NCBI RefSeq assembly: GCF_002929335.1
Contig: NZ_PJIL01000006.1
Coordinates: 1-64,000 of the forward strand
Source: Arthrobacter sp. Y81
GTDB lineage: Bacteria > Actinomycetota > Actinomycetes > Actinomycetales > Micrococcaceae
Reading direction: 5' to 3'
Length of the DNA stretch: 64,000 bases
Shown: positions 25,576 to 34,533 of the stretch, one piece after another
Numbering within the stretch: position 1 is the stretch's first letter
Layout of the letters: each line of letters begins with the position of its first letter
Notes under the pieces: model-generated
The model's database searches: none
What the model saw: only the letters and a program-made list of their open reading frames with translations
Told to the model about the DNA's origin: nothing
Position numbers and translations under genes: made by a program

Positions 25576-26598
25576 ATGGACGCCGTTGATGCCCTCAATG
25601 AGATCGCCTTCTGGCTCGAACGCGAGCTGGCCCCGACGTTCAAGATCCAGGCGTTCCGAAAGGCGGCCGGGATCATCGGGGCCCTGGACCCGGACGAGGT
25701 GGCAGCCCGGGCACGCAACGGCCGACTGAAGAGCATGAAGGGCATCGGGGACAGAACCTTTGAAGTCATCCGGCAGGCGGTCGACGGCGGCGTCCCCGAC
25801 TATCTCGAGGGCCTGCGGCAGCGTGGGCAGCAGCCACTGGCAAAAGGCGGCGCCGAACTGCGCTCCGCCCTCCGCGGTGACCTGCACAGCCACAGCGACT
25901 GGTCCGACGGCGGGTCCCCGATCGAGCTCATGGCTGAGGCCGCCCGGACGCTGGGCCGGGACTACCTCGCCCTGACGGACCACTCGCCCAACCTCAAGAT
26001 CGCCAACGGACTAAGCGCCGAACGCCTGACGGAGCAGCTGGACGTTGTTGCGGGGATCAACGACGACGACGGCAGCAACTTCCGCCTGCTGGCCGGCATC
26101 GAAGTGGACATCCTGGAGGACGGCACCCTGGACCAGTCGCCGGACATGCTGGACCGGCTGGACATCGTGGTGGCGAGCGTCCACTCGAAACTCCGGTCCG
26201 ACCGGCGCACCATGACCGACAGGATGCTCGGCGCCATCAACGATCCGCACATGAATGTCCTTGGCCACTGCACCGGGCGCCTGCTGCAGGGGTCGAGGGG
26301 AACCCGGCCCCAGTCCGAGTTCGACGCCAGGCGGGTATTCGCCGCGTGTGCCGAGCAGGATGTCGCCGTCGAAATCAATTCCCGTCCCGAGCGGCAGGAT
26401 CCCCCGGACGAGTTAATCCAACTGGCCCTCGACACCGGCTGCCTCTTCAGTATCGACAGTGACGCCCATGCGCCCGGGCAGCTGGATTTCCTGCAGTATG
26501 GCGCCGAGCGCGCGGCCTCGAACGGGGTGCCCGCCGAACGGATCGTCACCACATGGCCGCTGGACCGGCTGCTGGCGTGGGCCGGCCGCGGAAAGTAG
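25576..26598 (+). CDS. PHP-domain protein with N-terminal helix-hairpin-helix (PolX-like)
   Basis: A 340-residue protein. Residues 1-90 are helical with a helix-hairpin-helix (MKGIGDRTFEVIRQAV) as in the N-terminus of family X DNA polymerases; a PHP phosphoesterase domain follows with the metal motifs GDLHSHSDWSDG, ALTDHS, GIEVDIL and, at the end, IDSDAH. The polymerase palm is missing, so this is the short PHP form often annotated as a PHP-domain or histidinol-phosphatase-like protein. It probably cleaves a phosphomonoester or acts on DNA ends; the substrate is not clear. The ATG at 25576 is taken; a GTG at 25561 is possible. Confidence 0.85.
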   Translation: MDAVDALNEIAFWLERELAPTFKIQAFRKAAGIIGALDPDEVAARARNGRLKSMKGIGDRTFEVIRQAVDGGVPDYLEGLRQRGQQPLAKGGAELRSALRGDLHSHSDWSDGGSPIELMAEAARTLGRDYLALTDHSPNLKIANGLSAERLTEQLDVVAGINDDDGSNFRLLAGIEVDILEDGTLDQSPDMLDRLDIVVASVHSKLRSDRRTMTDRMLGAINDPHMNVLGHCTGRLLQGSRGTRPQSEFDARRVFAACAEQDVAVEINSRPERQDPPDELIQLALDTGCLFSIDSDAHAPGQLDFLQYGAERAASNGVPAERIVTTWPLDRLLAWAGRGK

Positions 26599-26632
26599 CG
26601 GCCAGCCCGCCGGCGGCCCACGTGTACTGCGA

Positions 26633-27178
26633 CTAGCCCCGGGGTGACTCCGGACCCTCCGGGCGCCACGGCGTGAGCCTGGGCAGCCAGCGCGGGACGT
26701 TGCGGCGGTACTCGTCGTATTCCGCACCGAACTTCCGGGTCAGCACCGGTTCCTCGTACAGCCGGACGAACGCCACCACCGGGACCGCGCCGATGGCCAG
26801 TGCCAGAAAGAGCTTCGGCTGCCCAAGCAATAGCCCTTGCCCGGCGACGGCCGCCGCTATGGACACGTACATCGGATTCCGCACATACCGGTAGAGCCCG
26901 CCCACCACCAGATGCTTGGGAGGCGCAAAAGGCGCGGGGGTCCCGAGGCCCTCCACCGCGAAATGCACGAAGGAGTTCGCAATCGCTGCCGCGCCCGCTC
27001 CGATCAACAGTGCGCCGGTGACCTGCGCCGGCACACCCCCGGGGACAGGTGCCGCCACGTCCCAGCGGGTGAGGAGCCACGGAACCACGCCGGCCACTGT
27101 TGCAGGGGCAACTGCGAAGGCCGCCGTGCCGATGGCTGCGCGCCTTCTGTCGCGGGCCGAAGCTGCGGATGCTGTCAT
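26633..27178 (-). CDS. isoprenylcysteine carboxyl methyltransferase-family membrane protein
   Basis: A 181-residue integral membrane protein with about four helices. The motif GLYRYVRNPMYVS and the later YEEPVLTRKFGAEYDEYRRNVPRW are the two hallmarks of the ICMT/phospholipid methyltransferase fold, which binds S-adenosylmethionine. In bacteria the methyl acceptor is usually unknown. The ATG at 27178 is chosen as the family start; the frame is open 27 codons further. Confidence 0.85.
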   Translation of the reverse strand: MTASAASARDRRRAAIGTAAFAVAPATVAGVVPWLLTRWDVAAPVPGGVPAQVTGALLIGAGAAAIANSFVHFAVEGLGTPAPFAPPKHLVVGGLYRYVRNPMYVSIAAAVAGQGLLLGQPKLFLALAIGAVPVVAFVRLYEEPVLTRKFGAEYDEYRRNVPRWLPRLTPWRPEGPESPRG

Positions 27179-27214
27179 ACCAGCAATCGTGATCCCGCCC
27201 CCTTGAGCGGGCAA

Positions 27215-27259
27215 GTGCCGACCGGCCCTGTCCTTCCGGCGGGACGGGGCGGGCGGCAC
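27215..27259 (-). terminator. hairpin after lysE
   Basis: Outer arms GTGCCG (27215-27220) and CGGCAC (27254-27259) with mostly paired GC-rich inner arms, starting at the lysE stop codon. There is no clear T run, so termination is only likely. Confidence 0.5.
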
Positions 27260-27862
27260 TCAGGCGACCAGCGAGATGGCCATCGTCACCATGACGGCGG
27301 CGATGACGGCATCGAGGACGCGCCACGCGCTCCGGCGCCGGAAGACCGGGGCCAGGAATCGTGCGCCGACGCCCAGTGCCGTGAACCAGGCGATGCTGGC
27401 CAGACCCGCCCCGGCAGCAAACCACCAGCGGCCGTCCGGGCCGTGCGTGCTGGCCAGTGACCCGAGCAGCAGGACCGTGTCCAGGTACACATGCGGGTTC
27501 AGCCACGTAAAGGCCAGGCCCGTTCCCAGGACGGCGACCCAGCTGACAGCCTGCCCTGTCCCGAGCTGTCCGAGCGCCTGCCCGCGGATGGCCCGCCAGG
27601 CGGCGAAGGCACCATAAGCAGCCAGGAAAGCAGCCCCGGCCCAGCGCACCGCCTCGAGCGCTGCCGGAGCCTGTTCAATCACGACGCCGATGCCCGCTAC
27701 GCCCAACAGGATCAGCACCAGGTCCGAGACAGCGCAGACGGCGATGACCAGGGCGACATGCGAGCGCTGGAGGCCGTGGCGGAGGACGAAGGCGTTCTGG
27801 GCACCGATGGCCACGATGAGGGACAGGCCGCTGGCCAGGCCTGAGAGCAAGGGAAGGATCAC
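27260..27862 (-). CDS. lysE: LysE/ArgO-family basic amino acid exporter
   Basis: A roughly 200-residue exporter with six predicted helices. The N-terminal signature LSGLASGLSLIVAIGAQNAFVLRHG is that of LysE/ArgO proteins, which expel excess lysine or arginine. I favour the GTG at 27862 because it places this signature at the usual distance from the start; an ATG at 27907 adds 15 polar residues but leaves only 24 bp to the divergent regulator. Neither start has a well-spaced ribosome site. The divergent LysG-type gene is its classical activator. Confidence 0.88.
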   Translation of the reverse strand: MILPLLSGLASGLSLIVAIGAQNAFVLRHGLQRSHVALVIAVCAVSDLVLILLGVAGIGVVIEQAPAALEAVRWAGAAFLAAYGAFAAWRAIRGQALGQLGTGQAVSWVAVLGTGLAFTWLNPHVYLDTVLLLGSLASTHGPDGRWWFAAGAGLASIAWFTALGVGARFLAPVFRRRSAWRVLDAVIAAVMVTMAISLVA

Positions 27863-27931
27863 CCTCCCAACGGTAGGAGGATCGTCATCATGAAACCAGT
27901 TAAACATTCTGCTCGTAGATAAGATGAGCTA

Positions 27932-28813
27932 ATGATAGACATTCATCCGGACCAGGCCCGGACGCTGGCGGCAATCGTCACGCAGGGCAGCTTCGATGCG
28001 GCGGCCAGCCACCTGTCGGTTACCGCCTCCGCCGTCAGCCAGCGCATCCGCGCCCTCGAAGTTGCCGTGGGCCGCCCTGTCCTGCGGAGGACACGTCCGA
28101 TTGAACTCACCGAGTCCGGCCAGGCAGTGGTGCGGTTCGCCCGGCAGCTCGAAATGCTTTCCGCCGACCTCGCCGATGAACTGCAGCCCGGCAACCCCCA
28201 CCCGGACACCCGACTGACACTCGTGATCAACAGCGACTCGCTGCACACCTGGGCGCTGGCCGGGCTGGCTGCAGTGGCCGGCACGGTCCAGCTGGAAATC
28301 CTGCGCGAGGACCAGGATTATTCGCTGGAGCTCCTCCGCAGCGGCGCGGCGGCAGCGGCCATCACGGCCACGGCCAAACCGGCCCCGGGCTGCACCTCCA
28401 GGCGGCTCGGCGTCATGCGCTACCTGCCGGTCTGCACGCCGGCCTTCGCAGAAACCTGGTTCGACGGCGGCGCGACGGCGGGTGCCTTTGCGAAGGCGCC
28501 GGTCATCATCTTCGACCGCAAGGACGACCTGCAGGACCGCTACCTGCGGCGGTTCAGCCGCAAGGCCCTCCAGCCGCCGTGCCACTACGTGCCCGCAGCC
28601 CACGAGTTCGGCGAGGCCATCCGGCTGGGCATGGGATGGGGCCTGCTTCCCGAGATCGAACTAGGCGACGACCTGGACCGGCGGACACTGCAGACCCTGG
28701 CCGCCAAGTCCTTCGTCGACGTCCCGCTTCACTGGCAGCAGTGGCGCTACGGATCGGCCGTACTGGACGGCGTGGCGGCTGCTATCCAGGAAGCGGCCCG
28801 CGTGCTGAGGTGA
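27932..28813 (+). CDS. lysG: LysR-family activator, LysG/ArgP type
   Basis: A 293-residue LysR-type regulator: winged helix at 1-60 (DQARTLAAIVTQGSFDAAASHLSVTASAVSQRIRALE), then the two-lobe effector domain. The sequence and the divergent arrangement with lysE match LysG of Corynebacterium and ArgP, which switch on the exporter when lysine or arginine accumulates. The stop is followed by a GC-rich inverted repeat (about 28830-28883) that may end transcription. Confidence 0.92.
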   Translation: MIDIHPDQARTLAAIVTQGSFDAAASHLSVTASAVSQRIRALEVAVGRPVLRRTRPIELTESGQAVVRFARQLEMLSADLADELQPGNPHPDTRLTLVINSDSLHTWALAGLAAVAGTVQLEILREDQDYSLELLRSGAAAAAITATAKPAPGCTSRRLGVMRYLPVCTPAFAETWFDGGATAGAFAKAPVIIFDRKDDLQDRYLRRFSRKALQPPCHYVPAAHEFGEAIRLGMGWGLLPEIELGDDLDRRTLQTLAAKSFVDVPLHWQQWRYGSAVLDGVAAAIQEAARVLR

Positions 28814-29040
28814 GCGCGGGGCCCCGGCCCCCGGCCAGCCGCCCTCCGGCCGGCCCCTTGGGGGGCGGCCGAGCCCGGCCGGATCCAATAACACCCCGAA
28901 TGACAGCTTAGTAAAAGTGATTGACAAATTACGGTGACATCGGTTGAGTGGACCTCGCGTGCACGCCGTCGGCGAAACGACATTACAGTCGGCGATCCGG
29001 ACGGCAGTGCGGGAACAGGCCCAACACACGGGGAGCAGCC

Positions 29041-29982
29041 ATGGCCGGACGCACTTCAAACCTTTCGCGGCGGACCCTGCTCACGGGAGCCCTGGCGGCG
29101 CCTGTGGCAGGAAGCATCGCCCTCGCCGGGGCACCGGTCGCAGCAAGTTCCCAAGGGCCGGCTGCGGCCAGTGTGCTCCTTCAACGGAGGGACTGGCTGA
29201 TGCGGAGGGTGGAGCGGCTCGAGCGGGAGTTCTCCGCGAGAGTTGGGCTGTTTGTGGCAGACGGACTCACCGGCGCGGAGTTCGGGCACCGGGCCGACGA
29301 GCGGTTCGCCATGTGCTCCACGTTCAAGGTCTACGCCGCGGCAGCTGTGCTGGAACGCGCCCGGGAAGGACTGACGGACCTCAACCGGGGCATCCGCATC
29401 GATCCCGCCGGCGTGGTGGTGAATTCACCCGAATGCGCCGACTTTGCCGGGAGCACCCTGCCGCTGAAATGGTTCTGCAAAGTGGCGCTGACACACAGCG
29501 ACAACACGGCGGGAAACCAGCTGCTGGAGGAACTGGGAGGACCGGCTGCGATCGGCGCCTACGCCCGGTCACTTGGCGACACCGAAACACGGCTTGACCG
29601 CTGGGAGCCCGAGCTCAACAACGCCGAGCGCGGTGATCCGCGGGACACTTCCACGCCGCGGGCCCTCGCGCAGGGGTACCGGAAACTGCTGCTGGGTGAC
29701 GCCCTCAGCCCGGAAACGCAGACCCGGCTGACAGGCTGGATGCTGGCCAACGTCACGTCGGGAACGCGGATCCGGGCGGGCCTGCCGGGCGGATGGACAT
29801 CCGCGGACAAGACCGGCGCCGGGCTGTTCGGCACCGTGAACGACGTCGGCATCATCCGGAATCCCGCCGGCGAGCCGCTGGTTCTCGCCATCCTCACTGA
29901 CTCCGCCACCGGCGTGGCCGACACACCGGGGAGCAACGAACTGGTCGCGGCCGTTACCCGCGCGGTGACCAGCGGAAAGTAA
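29041..29982 (+). CDS. bla: class A beta-lactamase, Tat-exported
   Basis: A 313-residue serine beta-lactamase that opens the beta-lactam ring of penicillins and related drugs outside the membrane. The N-terminus carries a twin-arginine signal (SRRTLLTG) with a hydrophobic core to about residue 45. All active-site motifs are there: S93-T-F-K96, S153-D-N, the omega-loop E189 in EPELN, and K257-T-G. The ATG at 29041 has GGGGAG 6 nt upstream. A TTGACA at 28921 could be a -35 element. No mobile element flanks it, so it looks chromosomal and intrinsic. Spectrum cannot be predicted here. Confidence 0.95.
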   Translation: MAGRTSNLSRRTLLTGALAAPVAGSIALAGAPVAASSQGPAAASVLLQRRDWLMRRVERLEREFSARVGLFVADGLTGAEFGHRADERFAMCSTFKVYAAAAVLERAREGLTDLNRGIRIDPAGVVVNSPECADFAGSTLPLKWFCKVALTHSDNTAGNQLLEELGGPAAIGAYARSLGDTETRLDRWEPELNNAERGDPRDTSTPRALAQGYRKLLLGDALSPETQTRLTGWMLANVTSGTRIRAGLPGGWTSADKTGAGLFGTVNDVGIIRNPAGEPLVLAILTDSATGVADTPGSNELVAAVTRAVTSGK

Positions 29983-30115
29983 CCCGCGGATTTGACCGGC
30001 GAAGAGTGACGGCCGCAAGCGCCGGGCTGTCAGCGGGGAAACTTTGGCAGGATCTCGACTAGACGTGACCGATTTCCGCCAGCCGCAAGGATGCGGCGAG
30101 GGCTAGATTGGCAGC

Positions 30116-31093
30116 ATGGCTACTACCGCCGCACCCGGCCCCACTCCGTCCGCAGGCCCCCACGAAGGGTCCCCGCACGCTGCCCCCGAACCCGCCCCGC
30201 AGCCCGCGCCAGCCACGCCGGGACGGGGACCGGTCAACAAACTCGGAGTGGCCGCCGTCGCCGTCACGGTGGTCCTGTGGGCCTCCGCCTTCGTGGGCAT
30301 CCGCGCGGTGGGCCCAAGCTTCTCCCCCGGCTCCCTGACCCTGGGACGGCTGGCGATTGCCGCCGTCGTCCTCGGTGTGGTGGTGCTGCCCAAGCTGCGG
30401 AACCTGCCGCAGGGGCGTGAGTGGTGGCCCATCCTGGCATACGGCGTGATGTGGTTCGGTGGCTACAACGTGGCCCTCAACGCCGCCGAGCACATGCTGG
30501 ACGCCGGCACCGCCGCCCTGCTGATCAACGTCAACCCCATCCTGATCGCCGTGATGGCCGGGGTGATCCTCAAAGAGGGATTCCCGCGCTGGCTGATCAT
30601 CGGCAGCCTGATAGCCTTCGCGGGCGTGGCTGTCATTGCGCTGGGTTCCGGCCAACGGTCGACGGCGGACGTGCTGGGCGTGCTGCTTTGCCTCCTGGCC
30701 GCCGTGCTCGCCGCCGTCAGCGTCATCGTCCAGAAGCCGGTGTTGAGGAAATTCCCCGCGGCACAGGCCACCTGGTTCGGCATCATGATCGGTGCCGTCT
30801 GCTGCCTGCCGTTCAGCGGCCAGCTGGTGGGCGAACTGCAGCAGGCCCCGCTGCCGGCCACCCTTGGGCTTGTCTACCTGGGGATCTTCCCGACGGCGAT
30901 TGCGTTCACCACGTGGGCGTACGCACTGTCCCTCATCGACGCCGGAAAACTGGCCGCCACCACGTATCTGGTCCCCGGCACCACCATCCTCATCTCCTGG
31001 CTGGTGCTCGGCGAAGTGCCCACCGTGTGGGGCCTGGTGGGCGGCGTGATCTGCCTGGTGGGAGTGGGGCTGACCCGGCGAAAGTCCCGCTAG
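30116..31093 (+). CDS. EamA/DMT-family transporter
   Basis: A 325-residue membrane protein with ten predicted helices in two EamA repeats (about 40-170 and 185-320), the drug/metabolite transporter layout. The N-terminal 40 residues are a Pro/Ala-rich cytoplasmic tail. It is probably an efflux carrier for small metabolites or amino acids, substrate unknown. It is followed after 9 bp by the small zincin gene. Confidence 0.9.
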   Translation: MATTAAPGPTPSAGPHEGSPHAAPEPAPQPAPATPGRGPVNKLGVAAVAVTVVLWASAFVGIRAVGPSFSPGSLTLGRLAIAAVVLGVVVLPKLRNLPQGREWWPILAYGVMWFGGYNVALNAAEHMLDAGTAALLINVNPILIAVMAGVILKEGFPRWLIIGSLIAFAGVAVIALGSGQRSTADVLGVLLCLLAAVLAAVSVIVQKPVLRKFPAAQATWFGIMIGAVCCLPFSGQLVGELQQAPLPATLGLVYLGIFPTAIAFTTWAYALSLIDAGKLAATTYLVPGTTILISWLVLGEVPTVWGLVGGVICLVGVGLTRRKSR

Positions 31094-31102
31094 AGTCTTG
31101 GT

Positions 31103-31531
31103 ATGCCCGCCAACCTGCCGCCAGGTCTCCCCATCGTCCCGGACGGCGCCGAGAACGACGCGCCATTCCCCATGACCGAGGAAGACTTCGAGTCGGCCGT
31201 CAGCGACGCCCTGGAGCGCATCCCGCCGGACGTGGCGCAGGCCATGGACAACGTTGCCGTGTTCATCGAGGACGATTACGTCCCGCAGCCCGGCGAGGAC
31301 CCTGACACCGTGCTGCTAGGCCTCTACGAGGGTGTCCCGCTGACCGAGCGGGATGCCTGGTGGGGCGCGGGCTCGCTCCCGGACCGCATCACCATCTACC
31401 GCCAGCCGATCCTGGACATCTGCTCGTCACGGGAAGAGGTCATCCAGGAGGTGGCCATTACCGTGACGCATGAGATTGCGCACCACTTCGGCATCAGCGA
31501 CGAACGGCTGCACGAACTCGGCTGGGACTAG
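31103..31531 (+). CDS. small zincin-like metallopeptidase-family protein (DUF1025 type)
   Basis: A 142-residue protein of the short zincin family with one HEIAHHFGISDERLHELGW motif at the C-terminus: two histidines and a glutamate of HExxH, plus a third histidine in RLHEL as zinc ligand. It has no signal peptide. The N-terminal half is acidic. Members are widespread in actinobacteria; activity on a real peptide is not established. The neighbouring transporter gene ends 9 bp before it. Confidence 0.88.
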   Translation: MPANLPPGLPIVPDGAENDAPFPMTEEDFESAVSDALERIPPDVAQAMDNVAVFIEDDYVPQPGEDPDTVLLGLYEGVPLTERDAWWGAGSLPDRITIYRQPILDICSSREEVIQEVAITVTHEIAHHFGISDERLHELGWD

Positions 31532-31545
31532 CTAGCCTTGTAGGC

Positions 31546-32478
31546 ATGGGACACGACCACAGCCACTCACACGGCATCTCTGCCACTGGCACGGGCACTG
31601 CCAAGCACCGCAAACGCCTGATCGCCGTCCTCAGCATCACCCTGGCTGTGGTCCTGATCCAGATCATCGGCGCCGCGATCTCCGGATCCCTGGCGCTGCT
31701 GGCCGATGCCGGCCACATGCTGTCCGACGCCGCCGGTGTGTTCATCGCCCTGCTGGCCGCCTGGATCGCCACCCGGCCCGCGAGCGACCTGCGGACCTAC
31801 GGGTACCAGCGCGCCGAGGTCCTCGCCGCGCTCGCCAACGCGCTGGTGCTGATCGTGATCTCCGTGGTGATCTTCACTGAAGCCGTGCGGCGGATCGGTT
31901 CGGCACCCGAAGTGCAGACCGACGTGATGCTGTACGCCGCCGTCCTGGGCGCCATAGCCAACCTGGTCTCGCTGCTGATCCTGCGCAGCGCGCGGAAGGA
32001 AAGCCTGAACGTGCGCGGCGCCTACCTTGAAGTCCTCGGGGACCTGCTGGGTTCGTTCGCCGTTATCGCAGCGGCCGTGGTCATCATGGTGACCGGGTTC
32101 CAGGCGGCGGACACCATTGCCTCCATGGTCATCGCCGTGATGATCCTCCCCCGGGCGTGGCACCTGCTCCGCGATGTGGTGGACGTGCTCCTGGAGGCCA
32201 CCCCCAAGGGCGTTGAAGTCCAGATGATCCGCGAACACATCCTGTCCGTGGACGGTGTGGTGTCCGTGCACGACATCCACATCTGGACCATCACCTCCGG
32301 CGTGCCGGTCTTCTCCGCCCACGTGGTGGTGGAGGACGCAGTGCTGAGTGCCCGCGGTGCCGACCAGGTGCTGGACAAGCTCACCACCTGCCTGGGCTCC
32401 CACTTCGACACCGAGCACTGCACGTTCCAGCTGGAGCCCGAGAGCCACTCCGAGCACGAGTCCCACCAGCACGCCTGA
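31546..32478 (+). CDS. cation diffusion facilitator metal exporter (CzcD/ZitB-like)
   Basis: A 310-residue CDF protein with a His-rich N-terminus (HDHSHSHG) and C-terminus (HSEHESHQHA), six membrane helices and a cytoplasmic metallochaperone-like domain. Membrane site A normally has HxxxD in both helix 2 and helix 5. Helix 2 has HMLSD, but helix 5 reads EVLGD, so one histidine is replaced by glutamate. Proton-driven export of zinc or a related divalent cation is the family role. Confidence 0.92.
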   Translation: MGHDHSHSHGISATGTGTAKHRKRLIAVLSITLAVVLIQIIGAAISGSLALLADAGHMLSDAAGVFIALLAAWIATRPASDLRTYGYQRAEVLAALANALVLIVISVVIFTEAVRRIGSAPEVQTDVMLYAAVLGAIANLVSLLILRSARKESLNVRGAYLEVLGDLLGSFAVIAAAVVIMVTGFQAADTIASMVIAVMILPRAWHLLRDVVDVLLEATPKGVEVQMIREHILSVDGVVSVHDIHIWTITSGVPVFSAHVVVEDAVLSARGADQVLDKLTTCLGSHFDTEHCTFQLEPESHSEHESHQHA

Positions 32479-32484
32479 GCGGCA

Positions 32485-34533
32485 CTAGGGAATCCACGGC
32501 TGTTCGTCCAGGCCCCTCAGTCCCTGTGCCGTTCTTACGGAGAACTCGTCGAGGATGGTTAGGTGCGTGTCGAGTCCTACCGGCCGATCGGTTGGACGGC
32601 CCAGGAGGTAGCCCTGTCCGGCGATGACAGGCTGGTGCCTTGCAGCGGCAACGCCGCGTTGCAGCAGCGAGTTGAGCATGCCGGGTTCTTCGATTCCCTC
32701 GGCTATGATCCATCCTCCGGCCTGCTGGACGAAGGTGACGGCGGCCGCCAGGGTGGCCACCGCAGAGGGGTCGGTGTCGAGGCGGGAGATGACGTCCCCA
32801 TCAATTTTGATGATGTCGAACCGGACCAGCCTGAGGGAATGCAGGCCCGCGTTGCTCTTGCCCATGTCATCCAGGGCCAGCCGGAGGCCCCGGTCCTGGG
32901 CATGCCTGAGCGTGCGGATCGAGTCAGGATGGTTCAGCCCGGCCTGCTCCGTGACCTCCAGGACGACGTCTTCTGGCTCCAGTCCCGCTCCGGCCAGCTC
33001 GGCGACCAGATGGTCAAGATCGAAGCCTGGCAATCCGTCCGGGTGCACGTTCAGGAACAGCAGCCCCTCCCAGTGCTGGCTGCCGACAGCCGCCAGCACC
33101 GCTGACCGCGCCCGGGCGTCCAGCGCCGCAGCAATGCCGAGGCGTTCGGCAAGTTCGAACGCCTCCTGCGGTCCGTTGATTCTTGAGCCTGCCGGCAGGC
33201 GCAACAGGGCCTCGTGGGCGAGCACCACGCCACGGCGCAGGTCCCAGATGGGCTGGAACGCCACGTTGAGCGGCTTATTGCTTGAGATCAGGAACGTCAG
33301 CTCGTCGATTTTCTCGGCGCTGACAATGTGGCCCTCCGCCATGGATTTGAACGAGACGCTTTGACGCCGGCCCAGGCGCTTCGCCTCGTAGAGCGCCGCG
33401 TCGCTGCGCTCCCACAGTTCGGTCAGAGTCAGCGACTCCCCTGCACTTGAGGCGATGCCCGCGCTGAACGTCACGCCCGGGAACCGCCGGGCAAGGGCCG
33501 CACGGACCCGGTCGAGTGCTTCGGTTGCCCGGTCTTCGTCGCTGCCGGGCAGGATGACTGCGAACTCGTCGCCGCCGAGGCGGAACGGAGTGTCGGTCGC
33601 CGGAAGTACCTGGAAGGAGTCGGCGAGGGCCTGCAGGACGCGGTCGCCGTGGCTGTGCCCCAGCCGGTCGTTGATCTGTTTGAATCCATCAATGTCGAGC
33701 AGAACCAGGGTGGTGGTGGCTAACCTTGTATCCGCCAGCGTCGCCTCAAGTGACGGCTGGAACGGCCGGCGCCCCGCCACGCCGGTCAGCGGGTCCCCGT
33801 CAGCCTGCTGCTGCGTTCGCATCTGGTGGCGCTGCAGGGAGCGTCCCCCGAAGACATACGACAACGGTATGGCGACCAGGATCGCAGTGGACAGCCCTAG
33901 GATCTTGTGCGGCCCAAGGTCCCCGATCAATTCCGTGATGATGTCCGCGTGCTGGTCAATCTCCAGTATCAGGGTTCCTTCCGGCGCGGACACAGGCACC
34001 AGGAACTCGTACCGGGTGATGCCCTTACCCCCGATTTCGGCTTCGGTTTCGACTGTGGTTTCGCCGGTGGACAGCACCTCGGCAAAACGGGAGGCTTCAG
34101 TATGGTCGGATGCGCCGCCGTCCTCGCCGCTACGTACGATCAGCGTCCCCGCCGCGTCAAACAAGCCAACATACACCGTGCCTTGGCTGTGCTGCAGATG
34201 GCGGACCTCCGCCGCAACCCCCTGGTCACGTTTCAGCGGGTCCGTCTCGTCTGAGAGGACCTGCTCAAGCCTTCCGGCCAGTGCCTCGTAGTTCCGCCGG
34301 GAATCCTCCAGTCCGCGGTCGATGATGTGCTGGCGGGCGACGCCGTACTCAATAAAACCTGCAACCAGCATCGCGGCCGACACCGCGAACACCCAGCGAA
34401 CCATGAAGGACAGCCCTTCAGCATTGAAGCCGCGGCGCCTTCCAAGCCGTGCGGACCTTCGGCGTCCGGGCCTTCGGGACGGTCCACTGTCAGGTCCGCC
34501 ATCCGCCCATAAGTGGTGCCCACGATTTTCCAC
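32485..34533 (-). CDS. membrane-bound GGDEF-EAL cyclic-di-GMP enzyme
   Basis: A protein of up to 682 residues: a membrane helix (about 45-64), an extracytoplasmic sensor region to about 200, a second helix (about 213-230), then GGDEF and EAL domains. GGDEF is intact in RLGGDEFAVI, but the upstream RxxD inhibitory site is not seen. The EAL residues look functional: EALLRL, the asparagine in FLNVHP, LEVTEQ, LALDDM, IKIDGD and AEGIEE. It could therefore make or break c-di-GMP. The start is uncertain: GTG at 34533 or ATG at 34404, just before the first helix. Confidence 0.9.
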   Translation of the reverse strand: MENRGHHLWADGGPDSGPSRRPGRRRSARLGRRRGFNAEGLSFMVRWVFAVSAAMLVAGFIEYGVARQHIIDRGLEDSRRNYEALAGRLEQVLSDETDPLKRDQGVAAEVRHLQHSQGTVYVGLFDAAGTLIVRSGEDGGASDHTEASRFAEVLSTGETTVETEAEIGGKGITRYEFLVPVSAPEGTLILEIDQHADIITELIGDLGPHKILGLSTAILVAIPLSYVFGGRSLQRHQMRTQQQADGDPLTGVAGRRPFQPSLEATLADTRLATTTLVLLDIDGFKQINDRLGHSHGDRVLQALADSFQVLPATDTPFRLGGDEFAVILPGSDEDRATEALDRVRAALARRFPGVTFSAGIASSAGESLTLTELWERSDAALYEAKRLGRRQSVSFKSMAEGHIVSAEKIDELTFLISSNKPLNVAFQPIWDLRRGVVLAHEALLRLPAGSRINGPQEAFELAERLGIAAALDARARSAVLAAVGSQHWEGLLFLNVHPDGLPGFDLDHLVAELAGAGLEPEDVVLEVTEQAGLNHPDSIRTLRHAQDRGLRLALDDMGKSNAGLHSLRLVRFDIIKIDGDVISRLDTDPSAVATLAAAVTFVQQAGGWIIAEGIEEPGMLNSLLQRGVAAARHQPVIAGQGYLLGRPTDRPVGLDTHLTILDEFSVRTAQGLRGLDEQPWIP

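Noticed and set aside
29041..29982. Acquired resistance island around the beta-lactamase
   Set aside because: No transposase, integrase or repeat flanks the gene, and base composition matches its neighbours.
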